Positions 26,800 to 34,893 are shown, counted from the stretch's first letter. The stretch: 64,000 nucleotides of DNA from Empedobacter stercoris (GCF_965137335.1 NZ_CBCRZD010000006.1), one strand, 5' to 3'. Translations and numbers: made by a program. Notes: generated by a model not told the origin, from the sequence alone.

Positions 26800-27720
26800 T
26801 TATTTACCAGTGTAAATATCTTCTTCTAAAAAAGTGAGGTAATTTTCGTAACGAGAAATAGCTATTTCACCATTTTCAACAGCATCTCGAACAGCACATT
26901 TTGGTTCGTTAACATGAATACAATTATCAAACTTACAATTGTATTTCAACGCTAAAATTTCAGGAAAATAGCCTTGTAGTTCAGATTTATCGATGTGTAC
27001 CAAACCAAATTCCTTGATGCCTGGTGTATCAATAATATAACCACCAAAAGGCCATTCGTACATTTGGGCAAAAGTTGTGGTATGCTGTCCTTTGCTATTA
27101 AAATCAGATACTTCGTGCGTTTTTAAATTTAAATCGGGATTTAATGTATTTAATAATGTAGATTTTCCAACTCCAGAATGTCCTGAAACTAAACTTACTT
27201 TATCTTTCATTAACGCTTTTACTTTATCTAAATTTAAACCAGTTTCGGCAGAAATATCAATGCTTTCGTAACCAATTGTATTGTATATTGATTTGTAAAT
27301 TTCTAGTTCAGCGATTTCATCTGCTGTGTACGAATCCATTTTATTGAATAGAATGACAACAGGAATATGATAAGCTTCGGCAGTAATCAAGAATCGGTCA
27401 ATAAAACCAAACGAAGTTTTGGGATTAGTAAGCGTTACAACCAAAAAAGCGACATCAATATTAGAAGCAATAATGTGTGTTTTTTTGGAAAGGTTGACCG
27501 ATTTTCGAATGATGTAATTCTTACGGTCATATATTTTTGTAATAACCGCAATATCATCTTTATCAATTTCAAAATCAACCTCATCACCAACCGCAATTGG
27601 GTTAGTGTGTTTGATATTTGCTATTCTAAATTTTCCTCTAATTCTTGCCTGATAAGTTGTACCATCTTCCGTAAGAAGATGATACCAGCTACCAGTAGAT
27701 TTTATGACAATTCCTTTCAA
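26800..27720 (-). CDS. rsgA: ribosome small-subunit-dependent GTPase A
   Basis: A 306-residue circularly permuted GTPase. An N-terminal OB-fold (about 1-65) is followed by NKMD (G4), then GHSGVGKSTLLNTL (G1), DTPGIKEFG (G3), and a C-terminal zinc site with the pattern C-x4-C-x-H-x5-C in NCKFDNCIHVNEPKC. It helps 30S subunit maturation. Its start lies six bases downstream of the DAHP synthase/chorismate mutase stop, so it is probably the last gene of the aromatic operon and would share that operon's attenuation unless an internal promoter exists. Confidence 0.96.
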   Translation of the reverse strand: MKGIVIKSTGSWYHLLTEDGTTYQARIRGKFRIANIKHTNPIAVGDEVDFEIDKDDIAVITKIYDRKNYIIRKSVNLSKKTHIIASNIDVAFLVVTLTNPKTSFGFIDRFLITAEAYHIPVVILFNKMDSYTADEIAELEIYKSIYNTIGYESIDISAETGLNLDKVKALMKDKVSLVSGHSGVGKSTLLNTLNPDLNLKTHEVSDFNSKGQHTTTFAQMYEWPFGGYIIDTPGIKEFGLVHIDKSELQGYFPEILALKYNCKFDNCIHVNEPKCAVRDAVENGEIAISRYENYLTFLEEDIYTGK

Positions 27721-27726
27721 TATTGT

Positions 27727-28806
27727 TTATATTTTTTCTTCTTTTTTAACCATAATCTGGTTCTGTTGTGCAACAGACTCTTGATGTATTGCTTGTAATA
27801 ATTTATCAACAAAATCCTCCGATAAACCTAAAGAAACTCCAGCTTTTACCGAATTATCTTTAATTTGTTTCCAACGATCTGGTTGAAAAACAGCCACATT
27901 ATGTTCTTTTTTCAATTCTCCAATAGAATTTGCAACTCTCATACGTTGTGCAATAGTATCTAAAATAGAGTTATCTAATTCATCAATTTGATGACGTAAG
28001 TTTTCAATTCCAGTTTTGTAAATTGCATCTGGATCATCAGATTGGCGAATTTCTAAATCTTTCAAGATTTCTAATAAACGAGCTGGCGTAATTTGTTGTG
28101 CAGCATCCGACCAAGCTTCATCAGGATTATTATGTGTTTCAATCATTAATCCGTTGTACTCGAAATTGAAGGCTTGTTGCGCAACATCAAATAAACCTGT
28201 TCTATTTCCACAAATATGAGATGGATCACATATAATTGGAACATTAGGTAATTTATTTTTGAAATCTAACGCTATTTGCCATTGTGGATTGTTACGGTAT
28301 TTTGTCTTTTTATACGTAGAGAAACCACGGTGAATGGCACCTAAATTTTTGATTCCTTGACCTTCTAGACGTTCTAAAGCTCCAATCCATAAATCTAAAT
28401 CTGGATTAACAGGATTTTTCACCAAAACAGTTTTGTCTGTATCGCGTAAAGCTTCTGCTATTTCCTGAACTGTAAACGGGTTTACAGTAGAACGTGCACC
28501 AATCCACAATACATCAACATCATATTCTAATGCTAATTTTGCGTGATTTGCGTTGGCAATTTCAGTTGCGATTTTCATTCCGAATTCGTCTTTTACTTTT
28601 TTCAACCAGTTTAATCCGATTGCACCTACTCCTTCGAAACAATTTGGTTTAGTACGAGGCTTCCAAATTCCAGCACGAAAAACTTGTACATAATCTTTGT
28701 CCAAATCTTCGGCGATTGTCATCATTTGTTTTTCACTTTCTGCACTACAAGGTCCAGCGATAATCATTGGTTTATCGTATTCTTTTATCCAATTATTATT
28801 TTCCAT
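27727..28806 (-). CDS. bifunctional DAHP synthase / chorismate mutase (type II AroQ)
   Basis: A 359-residue fusion. Residues 1 to about 260 are the class I DAHP synthase (PMIIAGPCSAESEKQMM near the start, KPRTKPNCFEGVG, DPSHICGNR). Residues about 270-350 are an AroQ chorismate mutase (LRHQIDELDNSILDTIAQRM, then PDRWKQI). It catalyses the first step of the shikimate pathway and the branch step from chorismate to prephenate. It belongs to the pheA operon. A TAAATTTG box on the minus strand at 28822-28815, only eight bases from the ATG, may give a second promoter. Confidence 0.95.
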   Translation of the reverse strand: MENNNWIKEYDKPMIIAGPCSAESEKQMMTIAEDLDKDYVQVFRAGIWKPRTKPNCFEGVGAIGLNWLKKVKDEFGMKIATEIANANHAKLALEYDVDVLWIGARSTVNPFTVQEIAEALRDTDKTVLVKNPVNPDLDLWIGALERLEGQGIKNLGAIHRGFSTYKKTKYRNNPQWQIALDFKNKLPNVPIICDPSHICGNRTGLFDVAQQAFNFEYNGLMIETHNNPDEAWSDAAQQITPARLLEILKDLEIRQSDDPDAIYKTGIENLRHQIDELDNSILDTIAQRMRVANSIGELKKEHNVAVFQPDRWKQIKDNSVKAGVSLGLSEDFVDKLLQAIHQESVAQQNQIMVKKEEKI

Positions 28807-28814
28807 AATGTTTA

Positions 28815-28822
28815 CAAATTTA
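28815..28822 (-). promoter_or_regulatory. possible internal -7 box upstream of DAHP synthase/chorismate mutase
   Basis: TAAATTTG on the minus strand. It would place the transcription start almost at the ATG. No TTTG is seen at the right distance upstream, so support is partial. Confidence 0.4.
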
Positions 28823-28870
28823 AGGTTTAATATTTACTTGTTTGAGTGTAAATTATTTATTCTTTTTTGT

Positions 28871-28899
28871 GATTCTTCGCCAAGCTCAGAAAGACAGCT
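28871..28899. repeat. possible copy of a dispersed intergenic repeat (TCTGAGC...GCGAAGAATC type)
   Basis: On the minus strand GTCTTTCTGAGC followed by TTGGCGAAGAATC resembles a short repeat family I know from many Bacteroidota genomes. It sits in the 99-base gap between tyrA and the DAHP synthase gene, the only real gap in the operon. Only one copy is in this window, so the assignment rests on recall. Confidence 0.4.
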
Positions 28900-28905
28900 A
28901 TTATT

Positions 28906-29754
28906 TTATTTATTTAAGATTCGACGTATGTCGTTCGTATTTTTTAAATATTGATGAATATCAGTAGCTTCTTTTTCTTCGATCATTTTTCTGATTTTAG
29001 AAATTTGGGTTTGATAAGCATCAATCGCATTGAGTAAATTTTCTCGGTTCTGAATCAAAATAGGTGTCCACATATCAGGTGAACTTTTTGCTAAACGAAC
29101 AGTAGATTCAAACCCAGAACCTGCCATGTCAAAAATTGCTTCTTCGTTTTTTTCTTCTTCTAAAACAGTTTGTCCCAAGGCAAACGATGTAATATGTGAA
29201 AGATGAGAAACATAAGCAATATGTGCATCATGCGCATCAGATGTCATCGTTTTGACATTCATCCAAAGCGATTGATAAATCTTTTTCACTTTTTTAACAG
29301 CTTCTTTTTCACTTTTTTCAACATCACATAAAATTGCGACTTTGTTTAAGAAAAGTTCTGGAAAAGCTGCTTTTGGTCCTGAATTTTCAGTTCCAGCAAT
29401 TGGATGTGTAGCAACAAACTGTTTTCTTTTGGGATGATTCAAAACCTTTTTACAAATTCCAGCTTTTGTTGATCCCATATCCATCACAATTGTTTTATCA
29501 TTAATTTGATCCAAAATCTCTGGTAATACTTTCTGAATCGAATTAATTGGAACTGCAATAACGACTAAATCTGATTGAGAAAGTGCTTCATTTAATGGTG
29601 CAATTTCATCGACAATACCTAATTCTAACGCTTCAATTTGATGCGTAACATTTTGATCTACTCCAATAATTTTTTCGGCAAAACCAACTTTTTTTAACGC
29701 TAAAGCAAACGAACCTCCGATTAATCCTAAACCGATTACTGAAATTGTTTTCAT
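28906..29754 (-). CDS. tyrA: prephenate dehydrogenase
   Basis: A 282-residue NAD(P)-dependent enzyme. The Rossmann motif GLGLIGGSFALALKK opens the protein, followed by DMGSTKAGICK, HPIAGTENSGPKAA (substrate His region) and ALGQTVLEEEKN in the helical dimerisation domain. It converts prephenate to 4-hydroxyphenylpyruvate on the tyrosine branch. Its ATG overlaps the stop of the aminotransferase gene by four bases, so translation is likely coupled. No ACT domain is present, so feedback control probably rests elsewhere in the pathway. Confidence 0.94.
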   Translation of the reverse strand: MKTISVIGLGLIGGSFALALKKVGFAEKIIGVDQNVTHQIEALELGIVDEIAPLNEALSQSDLVVIAVPINSIQKVLPEILDQINDKTIVMDMGSTKAGICKKVLNHPKRKQFVATHPIAGTENSGPKAAFPELFLNKVAILCDVEKSEKEAVKKVKKIYQSLWMNVKTMTSDAHDAHIAYVSHLSHITSFALGQTVLEEEKNEEAIFDMAGSGFESTVRLAKSSPDMWTPILIQNRENLLNAIDAYQTQISKIRKMIEEKEATDIHQYLKNTNDIRRILNK

Positions 29755-30893
29755 GCTTCAACTCTTTTCTTAACTTCAATCAACTTCTCTAATGGTGCAC
29801 ATAGTGAGAATCGAATAAAACCTTCACCATTGCTTCCGAAAATACTTCCTGGTGTTATAAACACTTTCTTGTCGTGAAGAATTTCGTCAATAAATTCTTT
29901 ATCATCTTTTCCATCTGGAAGCTTTGCCCAAATAAACATTCCTGCAGCATCTGGGTTATAGTTTACATTTAGAATATCTGCAATTTCCCAAATCACTTTT
30001 CTTCGTTCTGCGTATATTTTTGTCAACTCATCGTACCAAGAATCATCGACTAAAAGTGCTTTTGTAGCGGCTTTTTGTATAGCAAAATTCATTCCCGAAT
30101 CCATGTTAGATTTCACTTTTAATATAGCGTTAATAAAAGCTTCTTTTCCGATTACCATTCCTACACGCCACCCTGCAATATTAAAGGTTTTACTTAAGGA
30201 ATTCAGTTCAATACAAACCTCTTTTGCGCCATCAATTGCTAATATACTTGTTGGTTCATTGTTCAGAATAAAACTATACGGATTATCATTGACGATTAAA
30301 ATATTGTGACGAGTAGCAAATTCCACTATTTTTCTTAGAACATCTTTCGAAGCTTTAGCTCCTGTAGGCATATGTGGGTAATTTAACCACATGATTTTGG
30401 GTTTTTGTTCAGCTAATTTTTCTAATTGTTCAAAATCTGGCAGCCAATTATTTTCATCTTTCAAATCGTAGAACAAGGGTTCTGCTTGTACTAATTCAGT
30501 TACCGAAGAATACGTTGGGTAACCAGGATTTGGTATCAAAACTTTATCGCCTTCATTCAGAAAAGCCATCGAAATATGCATAATTCCTTCTTTTGAACCC
30601 ATCAGTGGTAAAATTTCAGTTGTAGGATTAGCTGTTACATGAAACTTATTTTTGTAAAAATTAGCCATTGCCTCTCTCATTTCTGGAATACCTCGATAAC
30701 TTTGATAACCATTAATTCCGCTTTGAGAATTTTTGATTAATGCTGCAATCACATCTGGATGAGGTTGTAAATCTGGACTTCCAATTCCTAATGAAATGAT
30801 TGGTATGTCGGTTTTCATGTTCGCTATTTCTTGTAATTTTTTCGAGAAATAGTATTCCTGAACACTTTCTAATCGTTGGGCTTCTGCTATCAT
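29751..30893 (-). CDS. class I/II pyridoxal-phosphate aminotransferase (aromatic operon)
   Basis: A 380-residue fold-type I aminotransferase. Features are LGIGSPDLQPHPDV at the N-terminus, NPGYPTYSS, MWLNYPHMPTGA, NDNPYSFIL and the PLP lysine in LNSLSKTFNIAGWRVGM. Position between pheA and tyrA, with four-base overlaps on both sides, points to the last transamination step giving Phe and Tyr from phenylpyruvate and 4-hydroxyphenylpyruvate. The overall type is close to the DapC/AspC-like enzymes, so a second substrate is possible. Confidence 0.92.
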   Translation of the reverse strand: MIAEAQRLESVQEYYFSKKLQEIANMKTDIPIISLGIGSPDLQPHPDVIAALIKNSQSGINGYQSYRGIPEMREAMANFYKNKFHVTANPTTEILPLMGSKEGIMHISMAFLNEGDKVLIPNPGYPTYSSVTELVQAEPLFYDLKDENNWLPDFEQLEKLAEQKPKIMWLNYPHMPTGAKASKDVLRKIVEFATRHNILIVNDNPYSFILNNEPTSILAIDGAKEVCIELNSLSKTFNIAGWRVGMVIGKEAFINAILKVKSNMDSGMNFAIQKAATKALLVDDSWYDELTKIYAERRKVIWEIADILNVNYNPDAAGMFIWAKLPDGKDDKEFIDEILHDKKVFITPGSIFGSNGEGFIRFSLCAPLEKLIEVKKRVEA

Positions 30894-31711
30894 TTTTTTC
30901 CCAGTTTATATTCGCCTAATATTTCTAAATCCGTTAATTTCCGTGCAATTTTACCAAGTAACTCATAATATTTTTCTTTTTGATCGAACGTAATGTCGAT
31001 GTGAAAAGAATATTCCCAAGGTTTTTCGATAATTGGAACAGATTGTATTTTATCCATATTAATTCCACATTCCGCAATTTGATTCAGTACATCTACCAAA
31101 GCACCAGCTTTGTGTGGAACTGAAAATCGCATCGAAACTTTGTTGAAATCTTCGTAATCATTGTGCTCGCGTTGCAATACAAAAAAACGAGTAAAATTAT
31201 CTTGAAACGTTTGAATGCTCGAAGCTAAAATGTCTAATCCATAAACTTCTGCTGCCTTTCGAGAGGCTATCGCCGCAACATCATTTAAATCTTGTTCTAC
31301 AATATCTTTGGCTGTTAATGCGGTATCAATATCATTTACAACGCGCCAAGTTGGATGTTTTTCAAGAAACTTATCACATTGTAATAAGGCCATTTGATGC
31401 GAACGAACTTCTTTTACGTCTTCTAAAATTTGTCCTTTTTTGACCATTAGTTGATGTTGAATGGATAAATAAATCTCGCCAACAACTTTTAAATTGTATT
31501 TTGTAAGCAATGCATAGTTTGGTAAAATTGCTCCGGCGATTGTGTTTTCAATTGCCATTACTGCTTTGTCAACCTTTCCTTTTGCAAGCGATTTTGCCAA
31601 GGTTTTGAATGTATCACATTCTACAATTTCGATGTCATTTCCTAAATAATTATTGGCAGCTTCATGATGATACGAACCAATATAACCTTGTATTGCAACT
31701 CTTGTTTTCAT
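30890..31711 (-). CDS. pheA: prephenate dehydratase with ACT domain
   Basis: I choose the ATG at 31711 (MKTRVAIQGYIGSYHHEAA) over a GTG at 31723 because the GTG abuts the attenuator T-run. The 273-residue product has a dehydratase domain (to about 180, with ENTIAG and the TRFFVLQRE catalytic motif) and a C-terminal ACT domain (about 190-270, with GALVDVLNQIAECGIN and the EKPWEY site that binds Phe). It turns prephenate into phenylpyruvate and should be inhibited by Phe. It is the first structural gene of the operon and is preceded by a Phe/Tyr leader-peptide attenuator, so both enzyme and transcript would answer to the end product. Confidence 0.95.
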   Translation of the reverse strand: MKTRVAIQGYIGSYHHEAANNYLGNDIEIVECDTFKTLAKSLAKGKVDKAVMAIENTIAGAILPNYALLTKYNLKVVGEIYLSIQHQLMVKKGQILEDVKEVRSHQMALLQCDKFLEKHPTWRVVNDIDTALTAKDIVEQDLNDVAAIASRKAAEVYGLDILASSIQTFQDNFTRFFVLQREHNDYEDFNKVSMRFSVPHKAGALVDVLNQIAECGINMDKIQSVPIIEKPWEYSFHIDITFDQKEKYYELLGKIARKLTDLEILGEYKLGKK

Positions 31712-31723
31712 TTTTTTTTCCAC

Positions 31724-31753
31724 AAAAAAAGTCCCACAAAATGCGGGACTTTA
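31724..31753 (-). terminator. attenuator terminator of the pheA operon
   Basis: On the minus strand AAAGTCCC / GGGACTTT form an 8-bp stem with a nine-base loop, followed by a run of seven T. It lies after the leader peptide and 12 bases before the pheA ATG, so it must end transcription in the leader. Its 5' arm can instead pair with GGGACT at 31799-31794 inside the leader ORF. Confidence 0.9.
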
Positions 31754-31777
31754 AATTATCTTATGTTGATGTTACAA

Positions 31778-31864
31778 TCAATTACGACAATGCAGTCCCT
31801 GCTCTCCTGGATAATATCCAAAAAAGTAAAAGAAAAATGCGTTAAAATAATTGAATGATGTCAT
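31778..31864 (-). CDS. Phe/Tyr-rich leader peptide of the pheA attenuator
   Basis: A 28-codon ORF (ATG at 31864-31862, TGA at 31780-31778) in the leader of the pheA operon. Phe is at positions 4, 7, 10, 11, 12, 14 and 15, and Tyr at 6, 13, 17 and 18, so 11 of the 15 residues from 4 to 18 are Phe or Tyr. The tail (PGEQGLHCRN) is ordinary. Codons 22-24 (CAG GGA CTG) contain GGGACT, which equals the 3' arm of the downstream terminator. The layout is that of pheL/trpL leader peptides: a ribosome stalled on Phe/Tyr codons leaves GGGACT free to form the antiterminator. Confidence 0.88.
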   Translation of the reverse strand: MTSFNYFNAFFFYFFGYYPGEQGLHCRN

Positions 31865-31890
31865 TCTTGTCTTTTTTATTTTTACAGTTA

Positions 31891-31923
31891 CAAATCTAAA
31901 AGATAAAATTTTATATATCCAAA
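31891..31923 (-). promoter_or_regulatory. promoter of the pheA operon
   Basis: On the minus strand TTTG (31923-31920), a 21-base spacer and TAGATTTG (31898-31891) match the Bacteroidota -33/-7 consensus exactly. Transcription should start near 31885, about 20 bases before the leader-peptide ATG. Confidence 0.8.
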
Positions 31924-31959
31924 TCTTTTTCACTAATTTTATCGAAATTTTTTCATCAA

Positions 31960-32655
31960 ATGGGAATAATCATTAAAGATTTAGTAAAAAAATACGGCGA
32001 ACAATTAGCTTTAGACAATGTTTCATTTTCTATAAACAATGGAGAAGTTGTTGGTTTATTAGGACCAAATGGAGCAGGAAAATCTACCTTGATGAAAAGT
32101 ATTACCAATGCAATTAATACAGATGCTGGAGAAATTTCTGTGAATGACTTGAATGTTTCGACTCAACCAATAGAATCAAAGAAATTGATTGGATTTTTGC
32201 AAGAAAATAATCCGCTGTATATGGATATGTACGTGAAAGAATATTTAGAATTTGTCACAAACATAAGAAAAGTACCAAAATCAAAAATAGATGAAGTAAT
32301 TGAAAAAGTAGGTTTATCTCCCGAAAAACACAAGAAAATTCATCAGTTATCAAAAGGTTATAAACAACGTGTCGGATTGGCTCAAGCGATTATTTCGAGT
32401 CCAGAAATATTAATTTTAGATGAGCCTACAAATGGTTTGGATCCAAATCAAATAATAGAAATAAGAGAAGTTATTCGTGAAATTGGAAAAGAAAAAACAG
32501 TGATTTTATCGACGCATATTATGCAAGAAGTAGAAGCGCTTTGTTCACGTGTAATTCTATTGAATAAAGGTAAAGTTGTGGCAGATCAATCTATTGAAGA
32601 ATTTAAAGGACAATATAAAAACTTGGAAGAAGCTTTTCATGTTTTGACACAATAA
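31960..32655 (+). CDS. GldA-like ABC transporter ATP-binding protein (short form)
   Basis: A 231-residue ATPase with Walker A GPNGAGKSTLM, signature LSKGYKQRVGLAQA, Walker B ILILDEPTNGLD and H-loop STHIMQEVEAL. The sequence tracks the gliding protein GldA closely (KLIGFLQENNPLYMDMYVKEYLEFV, LSKGYKQRVGLA, STHIMQEVEALC). GldA is about 300 residues, so the C-terminal 60-70 residues are missing. No permease gene (gldF/gldG) is nearby, so the membrane partner and function are unclear. It may be a gliding-machine relative kept in a non-gliding lineage, or a general ABC-2 ATPase. Confidence 0.8.
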   Translation: MGIIIKDLVKKYGEQLALDNVSFSINNGEVVGLLGPNGAGKSTLMKSITNAINTDAGEISVNDLNVSTQPIESKKLIGFLQENNPLYMDMYVKEYLEFVTNIRKVPKSKIDEVIEKVGLSPEKHKKIHQLSKGYKQRVGLAQAIISSPEILILDEPTNGLDPNQIIEIREVIREIGKEKTVILSTHIMQEVEALCSRVILLNKGKVVADQSIEEFKGQYKNLEEAFHVLTQ

Positions 32656-32685
32656 TAAAATCCGCTCATTGAGCGGATTTTATTT
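32656..32685. terminator. bidirectional terminator, ATCCGCTCA-type (copy 3)
   Basis: AAAATCCGCTCA / TGAGCGGATTTT between the convergent GldA-like and thioredoxin genes. It has the same stem as copy 1. Confidence 0.9.
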
Positions 32686-32690
32686 ATGAA

Positions 32691-33203
32691 TTATTTCTTT
32701 TTCAAGATAAAAACTTCTTTTATTTTTTCGGGATTAACTTTTTCGTTTTTAGATGTTGTCTCTAATTTTGCAATCAAATTATTTACTTCATCTTCCGAAG
32801 CTGGGCCTCCAATATTTTCACCATTCACACGAGAATCTTCTAAGACTTTCCCTTCCGAATCTAAAATTACCCAAAAAGGTAAACCTTGATCTTTTCCTCC
32901 TAATTTCTTATTAACAGCATCTCCACCGGGCGTTTCTAAATTTTTCTTTTCTGCACGCTCTTGTACCGTAATAAATGTTTTGACATAATTCGCATCAAAA
33001 TATGATTTTACAAGAGGATCGTCCATGTTTTTTTCCATCTTTTTACACCAACCACACCAAGAAGCATGAAAAATTAAAAAGACATTTTTATTTTCAACTT
33101 TCGCTTGATTTTGAGCTTTAGTTAATATTTCTGTCGCTGTTTGTGCATTTACAATACTACTTAAGGCGATTACAAAACCAATAATTAAAACGTTTAATTT
33201 CAT
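32691..33203 (-). CDS. secreted thioredoxin-fold protein
   Basis: A 170-residue protein with signal peptide MKLNVLIIGFVIALSSIVNAQ and a thioredoxin_7-like fold with the redox motif WCGWCKK inside FLIFHASWCGWCKKM. The cis-Pro strand is LPFWVILDSEGK. It ends in a Lys-rich tail. It should act in the periplasm as a disulfide reductase or isomerase, similar in kind to the protein at 5674-6117 but distinct in sequence. It is a single gene, convergent with the GldA-like ATPase gene and divergent from a lipoprotein gene. Confidence 0.85.
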   Translation of the reverse strand: MKLNVLIIGFVIALSSIVNAQTATEILTKAQNQAKVENKNVFLIFHASWCGWCKKMEKNMDDPLVKSYFDANYVKTFITVQERAEKKNLETPGGDAVNKKLGGKDQGLPFWVILDSEGKVLEDSRVNGENIGGPASEDEVNNLIAKLETTSKNEKVNPEKIKEVFILKKK

Positions 33204-33264
33204 TGTAATAAGTATTTAAGTAAATGTAAAAAAATAATTGTATTTTCAATTAAAATTAACACTT

Positions 33265-33666
33265 ATGAAACATTATTTAGGATTTATTTTCTTGATTTTA
33301 CTGACAAGTTGTGCTACGAATAACATAAAAACAATAGAGGGAAAATGGCAACAAGACTTTTTGGATTATAAATCGAAAGTGGTAGAAGTTCCATTGTCAA
33401 AAAGTAATGCAATCATGGATGTTTCTAAAATTAAATCAAAACTGACAATTGAATTTGATTTTCAGGACGGTTATGAAAAAGATGTGACAGATTCTATTGT
33501 TTTTAATTTTCCTCAACTCAAATTCAGAAAGATCAATCTTGATAAAACATCTAATTATTATGATTTGAATTATGATACTACGTGCGATTGCTTGTTGGGC
33601 GAAATGAAATCATATTCTGGTAATGTCTTAAATATAAAATTGAACAGAGTTTCTTCGGTTCAATAA
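33265..33666 (+). CDS. small lipoprotein, unknown function
   Basis: I start at the ATG at 33265, since MKHYLGFIFLILLTSC is a clean lipoprotein signal with Cys16 as the lipidated residue. The upstream in-frame ATG at 33238 would spoil it. The product is 133 residues. The mature part (ATNNIKTIEGKWQQDF, later TIEFDFQDGYEKDVTD and YDTTCDCLLGEM) is beta-rich and reads like a small lipocalin-type or copper-resistance-like fold, but I do not recognise a family. A Cys-x-Cys pair lies near residues 109-111. Confidence 0.7.
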   Translation: MKHYLGFIFLILLTSCATNNIKTIEGKWQQDFLDYKSKVVEVPLSKSNAIMDVSKIKSKLTIEFDFQDGYEKDVTDSIVFNFPQLKFRKINLDKTSNYYDLNYDTTCDCLLGEMKSYSGNVLNIKLNRVSSVQ

Positions 33667-33682
33667 ATTTAATGGAAATCAT

Positions 33683-33690
33683 TATCTTTG
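33683..33690 (+). promoter_or_regulatory. -7 box for ychF
   Basis: TATCTTTG, exact TAnnTTTG. The ychF start codon is 58 bases downstream. Confidence 0.6.
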
Positions 33691-33748
33691 CACAAAATTA
33701 TTAGAACATCGATCTAATAATCAATCATTAAAAAAAGAGACAACATAT

Positions 33749-34840
33749 ATGAAATGTGGAATTGTTGGATTGCCTAATGTTGGTAAATCTACTTTATTTA
33801 ACTGTTTGTCGAATGCAAAAGCACAATCGGCGAATTATCCTTTCTGTACAATTGAACCTAATGTAGGAACGGTTTCTGTACCAGATACACGTCTAAATCA
33901 ATTAGAAGAAATTGTAAACCCAGAACGCGTTGTACCTGCAGTTGTAGAAATAGTGGACATTGCTGGTTTGGTAAAAGGAGCAAGTAAAGGAGAAGGTTTA
34001 GGAAATCAATTTTTAGGAAATATTCGTGAGTGTAATGCTATTATTCACGTTTTACGTTGTTTCGAAAACGAAAACATTACGCACGTTGACGGATCTATCG
34101 ATCCTATTCGTGATAAAGAAACAATTGATTTAGAATTGCAATTAAAGGATTTAGATACGGTTGTAAAACGAATCGATAAATCTAAAAAAGCGGCTAAAGC
34201 TGGTAACAAAGAAGAACAAAAATTAGTAGAAGTTTTGACTGCTGTTATTGCTCATTTAGAAGAGTTAAAAAATGTTCGTGAAATGGAATTAGATGAAAAA
34301 GAACAAGAAATTATTGATTCTTTGCAATTAATTACAGCGAAACCAGTTTTGTATTTGTGTAATGTTGACGAATCTGCAGCAAAAGATGGAAACGAATTTG
34401 TTGCGAAAGTAAAAGAAGCGGTAAAAGATGAACATGCAGAAGTATTGGTTTTAGCAGCTCAAATTGAAGCGGATATCAACGAGTTAGAAACATACGACGA
34501 GCGTCAAATTTTCTTAGAAGAATTAGGATTAGAGGAGCCTGGTGTTAATCGTTTGATTCGCTCTGCTTATTCTTTACTAAACTTAGAAACTTATTTTACA
34601 GCTGGTGTAAAAGAAGTTCGTGCATGGACAATTAAAAAAGGATCTACAGGGCCACAAGCTGCTGGAGTTATTCATACCGATTTTGAAAAAGGATTTATTC
34701 GTGCAGAAGTAATCAAATTTGAAGATTTCTTGACTTACGGTTCTGAAGCAAAATGTCGTGAAGCAGGAAAATTAAACGTAGAAGGTAAAGCATATATCGT
34801 ACAAGACGGTGATATTATGCATTTCTTATTTAATGTTTAA
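33749..34840 (+). CDS. ychF: redox-regulated ATPase/GTPase YchF
   Basis: A 363-residue Obg-family P-loop protein. It opens with CGIVGLPNVGKSTLFN, then VEIVDIAGLVKGASKGEGLGNQFL (G3/switch region), a helical hairpin (about 130-200), and a C-terminal TGS domain with AWTIKKGSTGPQAAGVIHTDFEKGFIRAEV. The G4 position reads NVDE, in line with YchF proteins that prefer ATP. It binds ribosomes and takes part in translation and stress control. It is a single gene with its own promoter box and terminator. Confidence 0.97.
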   Translation: MKCGIVGLPNVGKSTLFNCLSNAKAQSANYPFCTIEPNVGTVSVPDTRLNQLEEIVNPERVVPAVVEIVDIAGLVKGASKGEGLGNQFLGNIRECNAIIHVLRCFENENITHVDGSIDPIRDKETIDLELQLKDLDTVVKRIDKSKKAAKAGNKEEQKLVEVLTAVIAHLEELKNVREMELDEKEQEIIDSLQLITAKPVLYLCNVDESAAKDGNEFVAKVKEAVKDEHAEVLVLAAQIEADINELETYDERQIFLEELGLEEPGVNRLIRSAYSLLNLETYFTAGVKEVRAWTIKKGSTGPQAAGVIHTDFEKGFIRAEVIKFEDFLTYGSEAKCREAGKLNVEGKAYIVQDGDIMHFLFNV

Positions 34841-34864
34841 GCATATATTGAAACGAAATATAGA

Positions 34865-34893
34865 AAGCTCAATCGAAAGATTGAGCTTTTTTT
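34865..34893 (+). terminator. terminator after ychF
   Basis: AAGCTCAATC / GATTGAGCTT, four-base loop, T-run. Confidence 0.9.

Noticed and set aside
31609..31845. Plus-strand frame of 78 codons across the pheA start and leader
   Set aside because: It is antisense to pheA and to the attenuator. The Phe/Tyr leader peptide on the other strand, with promoter and terminator, explains this region.
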